From: Candidatus Woesearchaeota archaeon
GTDB taxonomy: Archaea; Nanobdellota; Nanobdellia; Woesearchaeales; WJKL01
Direction: 5' to 3'
Length of the DNA: 26,109 nt
Assembly: GCA_019322815.1 (NCBI GenBank)
Contig: JAHWIB010000017.1
Coordinates: 1 to 26,109, forward strand
This document shows positions 1 through 6,715 of this stretch, piece after piece. The notes beneath the pieces are model-generated. The model was not told the origin of the DNA and searched no databases. It worked only from the letters and a program-made list of their open reading frames with translations. Both the position numbers and the translations under genes were made by a program. Every line of letters starts with the position of its first letter. Position 1 is the stretch's first letter.

Positions 1-857
1 TTTTTTTGCGCTGTTTCAACAAATTCTTTTTCATAGTTATCAAATATCTCTTTTATAGCGACTAAAAATTTTGCTGTTTCTTTGTAATCAAATTTTCTTG
101 CTTCTTTGATAGCATTTCTTATCCCAAAAGAGCTGAGATTCTGGCTTAATAATTCTCTTGCTCTTTTTGGAAGGTTATGGCCTTCATCAATTATTATTAT
201 AGAATCCTCAAGATCCTTTTCTGTTTTTTTGAAAAATGTTTCTCTTATAGAAGGACTGAAGATATAATAATAATCAGAAATAATAACAGAAGCTTCTTTT
301 GCCATCAAAGTTGAGATTTCATAAGGGCAGAGTTTTTCTTTACTACAATATTTGATTAAATCCTCACAATTACAAGGAGATAATTTTTTTAAGTCATCAA
401 CTGCCTTTTCTGCCTGGACAGTTGGTCTTCCTGATTTTTTTCTTGAATTGACATAATACTCGCACTTATTGTCCTGCTTCATGCTTCTGCAAAATTCAAA
501 AAATTCATAGGAAAATAATTCATCTGTTCCTGGAACAGGGCACATCCATTTTTTCCCGATTATATCTACTGCAATTATATCTTTCTGATATTTTTTCTTA
601 ATTCTTTTAAGGCAGTCCAGAACAATCAAATGCTGGGTATGCCTTGATGTCAAAAAGAAAACAGTGAGCTTATTTTTTACTGCGTAAGATAAAGCAACTG
701 GAAGTGTAGAAGCTGTTTTTCCCAGGCCAGTTGGAGCATGGACAATCAAATTTTTTTTATTTTTAATGCAATTATCTACTTCTTGAATCAAATTGTCTTG
801 TATATCTCTTACTTTTTCGTGCGGGAAAAATAAGTTTTTTAGAATTTTTTCTTCCAT
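1..857 (-). CDS. XPD/Rad3-like DNA helicase, N-terminal part (runs off window)
   Basis: Open reading frame entering the window edge; about 285 residues are visible from ATG at 857 and the 3' end is missing. Walker A is APTGLGKT (residues about 41-48), and the Walker B/DEAH-type box reads DEGH (about 224-227). Between them lies a cysteine-rich stretch (Cys about 106, 123, 132, then CNC and two more before 175), as expected of the 4Fe-4S domain of the XPD/Rad3/DinG superfamily 2 helicases. These are 5'-to-3' DNA helicases acting in repair. Seen: the motifs. Known: the family's Fe-S insertion between motifs I and II. Inferred: archaeal XPD-like helicase; DinG-like assignment cannot be excluded without the C-terminus. 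It diverges from the winged-helix gene at 1020. Confidence 0.88.
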   Translation of the reverse strand, partial: MEEKILKNLFFPHEKVRDIQDNLIQEVDNCIKNKKNLIVHAPTGLGKTASTLPVALSYAVKNKLTVFFLTSRHTQHLIVLDCLKRIKKKYQKDIIAVDIIGKKWMCPVPGTDELFSYEFFEFCRSMKQDNKCEYYVNSRKKSGRPTVQAEKAVDDLKKLSPCNCEDLIKYCSKEKLCPYEISTLMAKEASVIISDYYYIFSPSIRETFFKKTEKDLEDSIIIIDEGHNLPKRARELLSQNLSSFGIRNAIKEARKFDYKETAKFLVAIKEIFDNYEKEFVETAQK

Positions 858-980
858 ATTGATTGATTTTATTTTTTCTTTTAAAAGTTTTATGTGCAAA
901 TGTCCAGTGATTTATATACTCTGAAATATATATCAAAAACGATAAATATTTAAATAGGCATTTCTTACCATTATTAACTA

Positions 981-1012
981 ATATATATTATCTAATATAC
1001 TTATTGAGGGGG
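981..1012 (+). promoter_or_regulatory. Promoter and strong Shine-Dalgarno for winged-helix gene
   Basis: An AT-rich TATA-like stretch (981-990) lies about 30-40 bases before ATG 1020. A G-run GAGGGGG (1006-1012) sits 7 bases before the start. Most genes here have TATA boxes close to the ATG and little or no leader, so this clear ribosome site is notable; ftsZ has a similar one. Confidence 0.5.
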
Positions 1013-1019
1013 TTAAATC

Positions 1020-1292
1020 ATGGCGACGAAAGAAAAAGTATTTAATATTTTTTTTAGGGAGAAACCAGCTATGATGCTGGTTGGTTTAAAAAATGCAAAA
1101 GGAGCAATTTATGCATCTTCTTTAGCAAAGCAGATTGACTGCACTTATTCTCATGTTGTCAAGATCCTGCAGGAAATGGAAAAAGCAGGGTTAATAAATT
1201 TTGAAAAACACGGAAGGCTTAAATTATTGACGCTTACAAAAAAGGGAAGCGATGTTGCTGAAAATATAGCAACAATAAGAAATTTATTATAA
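1020..1292 (+). CDS. Small winged-helix transcriptional regulator
   Basis: A 90-residue protein with a MarR/ArsR-like winged-helix pattern. The ASSLAKQIDCTYSHVVKIL segment (about residues 32-50) resembles a helix-turn-helix. It is followed by EMEKAGLINFEKHGRLKLLTLTKKG, a typical recognition helix end, beta-wing and 'LT.KG' strand. There is no ligand-binding domain, so it is the DNA-binding fold only. It starts at ATG 1020 after a good Shine-Dalgarno. The next gene (1294) begins one base after its stop, so the two are almost certainly one transcript. The target is unknown; control of its own two-gene operon is a reasonable guess. Confidence 0.8.
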   Translation: MATKEKVFNIFFREKPAMMLVGLKNAKGAIYASSLAKQIDCTYSHVVKILQEMEKAGLINFEKHGRLKLLTLTKKGSDVAENIATIRNLL

Positions 1293-1293
1293 A

Positions 1294-1536
1294 ATGCATC
1301 ATAAAACAAAATCTATATTAGTGATTGTTATATTGGTTGGATTTATGGCTATAGTTGCAGTTCTTGTTAATAATCTAGAAGGCGAGATAACAGGAGCAGT
1401 TATCAAGCCTCAATGCAGGTGCATTGATAATTCTGATTGTGATGATAATAATCCATGCACAGAAGATATTTGTTTATATGCAGATAACTGCAAAGCAGCT
1501 GTTTGTATCAATGATTTAAAATCTAATTGCCAATAA
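1294..1536 (+). CDS. Small membrane-anchored Cys-rich protein (Dicty_CTDC-like repeat)
   Basis: An 80-residue protein. Residues about 7-26 form one hydrophobic segment (signal anchor or signal peptide), followed by GEITGAVIK and a cysteine-rich outer domain with eight Cys in about 40 residues. The core DCDDNNPCTEDIC matches the C-D-D-x-N-P-C-T-x-D-x-C pattern of the short repeat first known from slime-mould surface proteins, probably disulfide-bonded and Ca-binding. It follows the winged-helix gene with one base between stop and start. Seen: hydrophobic segment and motif. Inferred: surface-exposed, membrane-tethered protein. No enzyme activity is suggested. Confidence 0.68.
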   Translation: MHHKTKSILVIVILVGFMAIVAVLVNNLEGEITGAVIKPQCRCIDNSDCDDNNPCTEDICLYADNCKAAVCINDLKSNCQ

Positions 1537-1538
1537 TT

Positions 1539-2960
1539 TTAACTAATCTTTTCTTCCATTCCTTTTTTAGCCAGAATATTTTTTGCTATATCAATAAATT
1601 CCTGTTCTTTTTCAATTGGGATTAATGCTCCTGCTGCACTCATATGGCCGCCAGCTTCTCCTCCTGTTTTTGCTATAATTTGTTTCAGAACATCTCTTAA
1701 ATCTATGTCCTCTTTTTTTTGGCCGCTTATTCTAAGTGATGCTTTTGTTGTTTTGTTTAATGTCTGGGCTAAAGATAAAATATAAGTATTTTCTTCTATA
1801 TCATTTGATTTTGAGATAATTGAAGCAAGAGTTCCGATAATGTTTGGGTTGATTTGATCCTGAGCATTTATTATTATGAATCTTTTTCCTTTTATTATAT
1901 ACATACTATTTTTATTATTATTGTACCAATTGATTGCATTGACAATCTCTTTTTTATAATCTAATAATGTTTGGAATGCTTTTTGCTTGTCTTTTTCAAT
2001 TCCCAAACAAGCGCCCATTCCAAATGATGCTTTTTCCATTCTTCCGCATGCATTAAGCAGTGTTGCAAATTCTTTGGCATCTCTTGTAGGGCTTTCTTTT
2101 TTTTCATGAGGCAGAATATATATCTGCCCTAATACATCCTCTGGCTTTGTTTCATTCAATCTTTTCATTATTATGCCTGTAGTTAATTTTTTCATTTCTT
2201 CATCATTTAGATGGACTATTTTTTTCCATCCTTTGTTTCCATTTTTTGGGTCAATACCAATCTGATGAAGAAATTGTATTGCTCCTGATTCAGAGCCGGA
2301 TACACCTGGAATATAAGGATCTGTACTGTATTCTAGAACTTTATGAAGAGGCTTTGTCTGCATTCCAAACATTCTTAGTCCTTTTTTCACTTCTAGCTTT
2401 CCTTTTTTCACTGCAGTTTCTAGTATCTGGTTATTAAGCTTGAGAAAACCATTATCTTCCTGGACATCTCCCATTGCACCAATAATTGCAACATGAGCAA
2501 GTTCTTCAAATTTTTTGTCAATTGCCTTGGCAAATGAATATACTACCCCTGCTCCTGATATCTCTTTTGAGCCGTCAATGTCAAACAAATGAGGATTTAT
2601 ATGGATAATATTTTCATTGAGGTTTTCTATTTTTTCAGGCTCGTGATGGTCTAGGATAATTATTTGCTTGTCTTTTAATAATTCATTAATGCTTTTGATC
2701 TGTCCAGAACCAAGGTCAGAAAAAATAAAATAAGAATAAGATTCTCTTGAAAGCTCTAATAATTTTTCTCTGTCAAGCTGCTGAACAATAGATATTGAAT
2801 ATTTTCTATTTTCTTGCGTCAATAGATGTATTAAAATGGCACAGGCTGATATGCCATCTGCATCTAAATGTGATATTAATCTTATTGTTTCATTTTTGTC
2901 AAAAGACTTAAATTTTTCTACAGCTTTTTCTATTGATTTATAGAACTGTTCATACTTCAT
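1539..2960 (-). CDS. Archaeal RecJ-like / GAN single-strand nuclease (DHH-DHHA1)
   Basis: A 473-residue DHH-family phosphoesterase. The motifs appear in order: SHLDADG (H31, D33, D35), SDLGSG (about 78-83), LDHHEPE (about 101-107), GAMGDVQED (about 160-168), and near the C-terminus GGEAGGHMSAAGA, the DHHA1 signature GGHxxAAG. All metal-binding residues are present. Archaeal homologues are Mn-dependent single-strand exonucleases; the Thermococcus member (GAN) binds GINS in the CMG replisome. The gene lies 7 bases downstream of rps15 in the same direction, a pairing common in archaea. The length fits the archaeal group, not bacterial RecJ (about 570). The DHH assignment is firm; the exact role (5'-3' or 3'-5', GINS binding) is from family knowledge. 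Confidence 0.92.
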   Translation of the reverse strand: MKYEQFYKSIEKAVEKFKSFDKNETIRLISHLDADGISACAILIHLLTQENRKYSISIVQQLDREKLLELSRESYSYFIFSDLGSGQIKSINELLKDKQIIILDHHEPEKIENLNENIIHINPHLFDIDGSKEISGAGVVYSFAKAIDKKFEELAHVAIIGAMGDVQEDNGFLKLNNQILETAVKKGKLEVKKGLRMFGMQTKPLHKVLEYSTDPYIPGVSGSESGAIQFLHQIGIDPKNGNKGWKKIVHLNDEEMKKLTTGIIMKRLNETKPEDVLGQIYILPHEKKESPTRDAKEFATLLNACGRMEKASFGMGACLGIEKDKQKAFQTLLDYKKEIVNAINWYNNNKNSMYIIKGKRFIIINAQDQINPNIIGTLASIISKSNDIEENTYILSLAQTLNKTTKASLRISGQKKEDIDLRDVLKQIIAKTGGEAGGHMSAAGALIPIEKEQEFIDIAKNILAKKGMEEKIS

Positions 2961-2967
2961 TATGATT

Positions 2968-3423
2968 TTATTCTAGATATAATCTGATCTTATTAGGTTC
3001 GTATTTCCAATCAACTGGTAATCTTTTAGTTTTCTTGTAATAAGCAGCAAGCGCTTTGATCTTATTTTCTGTCAATGTCAGGCCTCTGACTGCAGTTTCA
3101 TCTTTTGCATTTTTTTCAAGATGTTTTCTTATTGCAATGCTTCTTTTAATCAAAGCCAAAAGGTCTTCTGGAAGTTTCTGCAATAGACTTTTTTCTTCTA
3201 GAATCTTTGTTATTTTTTTCCCAGTAATCTGTTTTGATAATGGGATTCCATAACTATCTCTTAATATTAAGCCAATTTTTGACGGGCTGTTTCCTTCTCT
3301 TGCCAACTTAACTATTAACATCTCTATCTCTTTGGATTTATATCTAACCCAGCTTGGAGCTGTTTTTCTAATAGGTTTTTTTGAACTAGCTTTTCCTTTT
3401 TTTCTTGAATACATTCTTGCCAT
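2968..3423 (-). CDS. rps15: Small-subunit ribosomal protein uS15 (S15)
   Basis: A 151-residue archaeal/eukaryotic-type S15. The basic N-terminal extension MARMYSRKKGKASSKKP precedes the four-helix S15 core, which contains SPSKIGLILRDSYGIP and ends with KALAAYYKKTKRLPVDWKYEP. It binds the central domain of 16S rRNA (h20-h22). ATG 3423 follows AAAGGTGAATAAAT, a good Shine-Dalgarno. It is the first gene of the rps15-recJ operon. Upstream lie about 150 bases of probable leader with three hairpins (described separately), so translational autoregulation is possible. Confidence 0.96.
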   Translation of the reverse strand: MARMYSRKKGKASSKKPIRKTAPSWVRYKSKEIEMLIVKLAREGNSPSKIGLILRDSYGIPLSKQITGKKITKILEEKSLLQKLPEDLLALIKRSIAIRKHLEKNAKDETAVRGLTLTENKIKALAAYYKKTKRLPVDWKYEPNKIRLYLE

Positions 3424-3603
3424 ATTTATTCACCTTTAACTTAAGGAAACCAAGAAATTAGAATTTCTTTGTCTCCAGCATACTCAAAAATCCTTTGGAT
3501 TTTTGGTCGCTAGAAAATTTTATTTTCCAGCATAAGCGAGCCAAAAGTTAATTGACCTGCTTATCTCTTGATATTGATTAAGGAGTTAGTTTTTATTTAA
3601 AAA
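3424..3603 (-). promoter_or_regulatory. rps15 promoter and structured 5' leader
   Basis: On the minus strand a TATA-like TTTAAATAAA (3592-3601) predicts a start near 3570, giving a leader of about 145 bases. Three hairpins follow in it. First, a long one at about 3507-3544 whose tip pairs TGGAAAAT with ATTTTCTA. Second, a 9-bp stem CAAAAATCC/GGATTTTTG with a 3-base loop (3485-3505). Third, AAGAAAT/ATTTCTT (3452-3469) just before the Shine-Dalgarno. The sequence TATGCTGGA occurs twice (complement of 3474-3482 and 3526-3534). A leader this long and structured is unusual beside the near-leaderless genes here. The transcription start is inferred. Confidence 0.45.
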
Positions 3604-3620
3604 GCTTACGAAAAAAAATC

Positions 3621-3630
3621 ATATTTATAG
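3621..3630. repeat. Target-site duplication, left copy
   Basis: ATATTTATAG immediately before the inverted-repeat element; identical to 3753-3762. The sequence is itself TATA-like, so the insertion split or duplicated promoter-like DNA between two divergent genes. Confidence 0.75.
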
Positions 3631-3752
3631 GGGTCTGTCCTAAGTCTCGTTCACTCAGCCGAAACAGCTATTAAATAAAGATGTCGGCTGACGATGCAGT
3701 CTTACGAGCCTATGGCTAGTTCACTGGCCAATTGGCGACTTGGGACAGACCC
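3631..3752. mobile_element. MITE-like element with 16-bp inverted ends
   Basis: A 122-bp element bounded by GGGTCTGTCCTAAGTC (3631-3646) and its inverted copy GACTTGGGACAGACCC (3737-3752), with one mismatch in 16. It is flanked on both sides by the perfect 10-bp direct repeat ATATTTATAG (3621-3630 and 3753-3762), the expected target duplication. Inside are two further stems: CAGCCGA/TCGGCTG (3656-3662, 3684-3690) and TGGCTAG/CTGGCCA (3713-3719, 3724-3730). It has no transposase and is more GC-rich than its surroundings. Terminal repeats plus target duplication point to a non-autonomous transposon. A structured RNA gene is the alternative, but would not explain the flanking duplication. Confidence 0.8.
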
Positions 3753-3762
3753 ATATTTATAG
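3753..3762. repeat. Target-site duplication, right copy
   Basis: ATATTTATAG immediately after the element, identical to 3621-3630. It lies just upstream of the A+T-rich TATA region (about 3768-3780) that probably drives the gene at 3798. Confidence 0.75.
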
Positions 3763-3797
3763 AAAAATATAAATATATAATAATTAAAGTTTTTTGT

Positions 3798-4571
3798 ATG
3801 GTAAGACTGATTGTATATAATATTGAATATTGTGAAGGAATGACAGGAAAATGGTATGATTATCTTAAGTTCTGGAGAATGCTTTCTTCTCCTCCTGATG
3901 TTGAGGAGAAGTTAATTGGATGGTTAAAGAAGAAGAATCCGGACATACTTGCTTTGATTGAAGTTGACAGGGGATCTTTAAGAAGCAGATTTGAGGATAT
4001 CCCTCAATTTATTGAGCACAAATTAGGATTTACAAGCATGGTTGATTTTGTCAAATATCCATTTGTTTCTTTTTTGAGGGTATTTCATTTTCTGCCTGTC
4101 TTGAGAGAGCAGAGCAATGCTTTACTGTCAAAATATCCTTTATTTGAGGTTAAACACCATCTTCTGCATGAAGGCACAAAAAGAGTTATTATTGAAGCTT
4201 CTGTAAAATGCCCTAGAAAGCTAACTTTATTTGTAGCTCATCTTGCTTTAGGAACAAAAACAAGGAAGAAACAGCTGGAGGAGCTGGCTGAACTTATAAG
4301 AAAGAAAAAAAATCCAGTGATTTTAATGGGAGACTTTAATGTTTTCCATGGCAGGCAGGAGCTTGACTATTTAATAAAAAAAACTCATCTGAATGATACT
4401 TATGAACTTGATTATACAAGAATAAAATTCACTGAGCCTGCATACCATCCTACAAGAAGATTGGATTATATTTTGGTTTCAAACGAAATAAAAGTTAAGG
4501 ATTATGAAATATTAAAAGCAGAATTTTCAGATCATCTTCCTGTGCTGCTTGATTTTAGTTTCAAGAAATAG
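3798..4571 (+). CDS. Endonuclease/exonuclease/phosphatase (EEP) family protein
   Basis: A 257-residue Mg-dependent phosphoesterase of the EEP (DNase I/exonuclease III-like) fold. Visible motifs: VYNIEYC near the N-terminus (metal-site Asn), ALIEVD (catalytic Glu), VAHLAL, MGDFNVF (about 177-183), RLDYILVS, and the terminal SDHLPVLLDF with the catalytic Asp-His. The substrate could be nucleic acid or a phospholipid/sugar phosphate; sequence alone does not decide. I chose ATG 3798 rather than the in-frame TTG 3732, because the latter lies inside the transposon-like end and the 22 extra residues look random. The TATA box near 3770-3780 fits a leaderless start at 3798. It overlaps the stop of the convergent membrane-protein gene by 11 bases. 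Confidence 0.85.
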   Translation: MVRLIVYNIEYCEGMTGKWYDYLKFWRMLSSPPDVEEKLIGWLKKKNPDILALIEVDRGSLRSRFEDIPQFIEHKLGFTSMVDFVKYPFVSFLRVFHFLPVLREQSNALLSKYPLFEVKHHLLHEGTKRVIIEASVKCPRKLTLFVAHLALGTKTRKKQLEELAELIRKKKNPVILMGDFNVFHGRQELDYLIKKTHLNDTYELDYTRIKFTEPAYHPTRRLDYILVSNEIKVKDYEILKAEFSDHLPVLLDFSFKK

Positions 4572-5162
4572 TTTTAGTTTCTTTTTTGTGATGATATATT
4601 ATAAAAAAGCATGCAATGATAGAGCCAATCAAATTAAAAACTAAATCTAGTGTATTATTGAAATAATCTCCAACTCTTTCTGCTGCTCCTAAAAAAACTA
4701 CTGCATTGAATTCAATAATCTCAATAAAAGCTCCAGTACCCATTGCAATTAATATAAGGATTAATGCCAATAAAGCCGTATTATTCTTGAATTTTTTATT
4801 TATATGTGGCTTAAGCAAATTGTAACCTATAAATGTTGTAATAAAAATAGCAAAAGAATGGATTATATTGTCATACCTTAAGATATTTTTTATTATATAT
4901 AGAGATCATATAATCTTATACCAAATGGATAAAAAACTCCTCCTGCAAGATGAAGGAATCCCAATATTGACAAACTTATTATTAAATGAGGGGTTAGATA
5001 AAATGTTTTTTTTCTGTAGACTGCTACTGCAGTAAGGGCTGCTATGATTATTATATAATATAAGAATTCTAGATTTTTGTAAACCAACATCATAATAGTA
5101 AATACTATTAGATACAACACTGTAAAGATAGAAATAAATTTTAATTTATTTTCTCCTTTCAT
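4561..5162 (-). pseudogene. Six-helix membrane protein (DUF2238/YjdF-like), frameshifted
   Basis: Two adjacent frames make one protein. Frame A runs from ATG 5162 to a stop at 4893 (89 residues) and ends FGIRLYDLYI. Frame B is open from 4905 to 4561 and begins SLYIIKNILRYDNIIHSF. Joined through the shared LYI they give about 200 residues with six hydrophobic segments, HLAGG in the third, RYDNIIH before the fourth, FIEIIEF in the fifth and GDYFNNTLDLVFNLIG before the sixth. This layout is that of YjdF/DUF2238-like membrane proteins. The frame change falls in the dinucleotide run TCTCTATATATA (about 4894-4905). Possible causes are a one-base indel (true mutation or sequencing error) or recoding. 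Frame B has no good start of its own, only TTG 4818. Confidence 0.65.
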
Positions 5163-5207
5163 TTATTTTAGTTATTATGTTGTCTTTATAAACTTTTAGA
5201 AAATAAG

Positions 5208-5325
5208 TAGCCCCAGGCGGATTTTCGTGCAAAGCTTTCGAACCGCCGTCAACGGATCCAAAATCCGCTATGATTGACCAGCTACATTCCATAAAAAACA
5301 AATATTTATTTTTTTCTATGGGGCT
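5208..5325 (-). tRNA. tRNA-Gln(TTG) with two noncanonical introns
   Basis: The 5' strand of the acceptor stem is AGCCCCA (5319-5325) and its partner is TGGGGCT, followed by discriminator A (5208). The anticodon loop TTTTGGA gives TTG (5259-5261) on stem GCGGA/TCCGT. The T-stem is GGCGG/CCGCC. Two insertions interrupt it. One is 29 nt at 5287-5315, between G10 and T11; central helix CCAT/ATGG, bulges AGA and AAT. The other is 15 nt at 5222-5236, between 59 and 60 of the T-loop; central helix TTCG/CGAA, 3' bulge AAT. Cutting between the second and third bulge bases gives a 74-nt tRNA with D-stem GTGT/TCAT, D-loop AGCTGGTCAA and T-loop TTCGAAT. No CCA is encoded. A TATA box (about 5364-5372) lies upstream. 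Confidence 0.9.
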
Positions 5326-5383
5326 GCATTCAATTTGAGGGCTAGATTTTAGAATTCAATATTTCTATATAAATTTAATGCTT

Positions 5384-5746
5384 TTATTTAAAATAAGTCT
5401 GCGCTTTTGAAGTTTTAATATCTGCTTTTTCCAAGTCAACAAGAAGCCTGATATATGGATTTATCTCATTCTCTTTTTGTTTTACAGCTTTTAATCCTTT
5501 TTGCGTCAGTTTGAGAAACCTATTTTCATATGCAATTAATTTTCTTTTTTCTAATACTTCTAAATTCTTGTATAAACCTCTTTGTGATTTTTCAATGATT
5601 TTAAGATTCTGCAGAAGCCTGATAAAATCAATCTTTGAAACAGATGCTTCTAATGGCTTGTCATGAAATCTCTTGTTTATCTTCTTCAGATATTCCATCA
5701 AAGCATAGAGTACAAACTGATGTTTTTTTGATATCTTAACCCCCAT
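5384..5746 (-). CDS. Winged-helix-like protein of unknown target
   Basis: A 120-residue basic protein, mostly helical in the first 60 residues. It then has RGLYKNLEVLEKRKLIAYENRFLKLTQKGLKAV, a wing and 'LT.KGL' segment typical of archaeal winged-helix DNA-binding proteins (PadR/MarR-like shape). No ligand domain is seen. It sits between the two tRNA-Gln genes on the same strand, 47 bases from one and 58 from the other, and could share their transcript. I recognise the fold, not the family. Confidence 0.7.
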   Translation of the reverse strand: MGVKISKKHQFVLYALMEYLKKINKRFHDKPLEASVSKIDFIRLLQNLKIIEKSQRGLYKNLEVLEKRKLIAYENRFLKLTQKGLKAVKQKENEINPYIRLLVDLEKADIKTSKAQTYFK

Positions 5747-5793
5747 AATTAATAGTTTATATTTTAGAGTTTAATAATCTTTTGGAAAAAAGA

Positions 5794-5950
5794 TAGCCCT
5801 GCACGGATTTTCGTGAAACTCCTTAACAGAGTTAGTATTCGAACCGTGGTCTTCAGGGAACTCCAAGCGAAGCTTGGAACTCTTCACTTACCAGAACCTG
5901 ATATCCTTGACCGCTAGATTCTGTAGAGATTTTATCTCTTCTACAGGGCT
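5794..5950 (-). tRNA. tRNA-Gln(CTG) with three introns
   Basis: Acceptor AGCCCTG/CAGGGCT with discriminator A (5794). D-loop AGCGGTCAA, anticodon stem TCAGG/CCTGA with CTG at 5892-5894, T-stem CACGG/CCGTG. There are three insertions. A 22-nt one at 5919-5940 lies between positions 10 and 11 (central helix CTGT/ACAG, bulges AGA and AAT, inner stem AGAGAT/ATCTCT). A 32-nt one at 5859-5890 lies at the canonical 37/38 site, with stem TCCAAGC/GCTTGGA. A 30-nt one at 5808-5837 lies between 59 and 60 (central helix TTCG/CGAA, inner stem AACTC/GAGTT). Splicing by the BHB rule gives 73 nt with T-loop TTCGAAT. The 10/11 and 59/60 sites match the other tRNA-Gln exactly, so they predate that duplication or spread between the genes. 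Confidence 0.9.
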
Positions 5951-5961
5951 GCGCAGAGCAG

Positions 5962-6657
5962 TTATTTGATAATATTGACTATATTTAAATTTAATGCTTT
6001 TAATCTTTGAGATAATGTTGAATATGGAATATATTTTCCAAATTTTTTCCAAAATAAATATTTGCTTTTATGAACTGGATTATTCATTCCAATTAATCTC
6101 ATCCATTTTTTTAGATTATCCTTTCCTGAAATTTCAAAACATGCTGTACCAAATCTTTTATCTACACTAAACCCATATTTAAAATTTAGATTATCCAAAA
6201 CTATTTTTAAATCATAAATCAAAGGGCTTTCTTGGAAGGCCAGCCTTATTCTTGGATAATAATGGTAATCTTTTGTTTGTTTAGAAAATTTTAAACAACC
6301 ATCTGTGTCAAATAAACCTCTTATAAAAGAACAAGTAAATTTAGACTTATTTTTGAAAATTAAAGGGATTCCAGATTTTGATTTATTTCCTCTTTTAAAT
6401 CCAATTTTTAAAAAGAAATTTATTATATTTTTATTTTCTATCCAAAAATAATAGGAATTTTTATCTTTTCTTTTTCTTAAGTAAATATTTCCATTAAAAT
6501 ATTTTGCAAATAAAGGAATAAGCCTTTCTTTGTAGTAATAAATATCTTCTAGACTCCCTGTTATTGTAATCTTATTATGTTTAGCGTGAAGATGACCATC
6601 ACCTAAAATAGCTCCACATAATTCTGCTATTTCTTTAGTTATGATTGATTTCTTCAT
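5962..6657 (-). CDS. Free-standing LAGLIDADG homing endonuclease
   Basis: A 231-residue two-motif LAGLIDADG protein. The first motif is LCGAILGDGHL (about 13-23) and the second is FIRGLFDTDGCL (about 112-123), each with the catalytic acidic residue. There are no intein splicing blocks: no N-terminal Cys/Ser block and no HN before a C/S/T. It is not inside another gene. A TATA-like ATTATAAAG lies about 30 bases before ATG 6657. The stop is 11 bases before the 5' end of tRNA-Gln(CTG). LAGLIDADG enzymes cut long sites and move introns or inteins, and some act as intron maturases. The position suggests a link to the tRNA introns, but the target is not visible from sequence. Confidence 0.85.
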   Translation of the reverse strand: MKKSIITKEIAELCGAILGDGHLHAKHNKITITGSLEDIYYYKERLIPLFAKYFNGNIYLRKRKDKNSYYFWIENKNIINFFLKIGFKRGNKSKSGIPLIFKNKSKFTCSFIRGLFDTDGCLKFSKQTKDYHYYPRIRLAFQESPLIYDLKIVLDNLNFKYGFSVDKRFGTACFEISGKDNLKKWMRLIGMNNPVHKSKYLFWKKFGKYIPYSTLSQRLKALNLNIVNIIK

Positions 6658-6715
6658 AAATAAGAAATAGTTTTTGTACTTTATAATTCTTGGGGCAAGA
6701 TGTCCAGTGCTAGAA

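Noticed and set aside
899..908. ATGTCCAGTG also found near 6701
   Set aside because: A ten-base match in two unrelated intergenic spots; no further similarity on either side.
3631..3752. 5S rRNA or H/ACA-type RNA
   Set aside because: The length is near 120, but 5S hallmark sequences are absent, and the flanking 10-bp direct repeats point to transposition instead.
3732..3797. Longer EEP protein starting at TTG 3732
   Set aside because: The extra 22 codons begin inside the transposon-like inverted repeat and cover the TATA region; ATG 3798 starts right at the family's first strand.
5192..5383. Sequence between 5325 and 5384, and 5163-5207, as extra genes
   Set aside because: Only AT-rich promoter-like DNA is seen; no open frame or stem structure beyond the tRNA.
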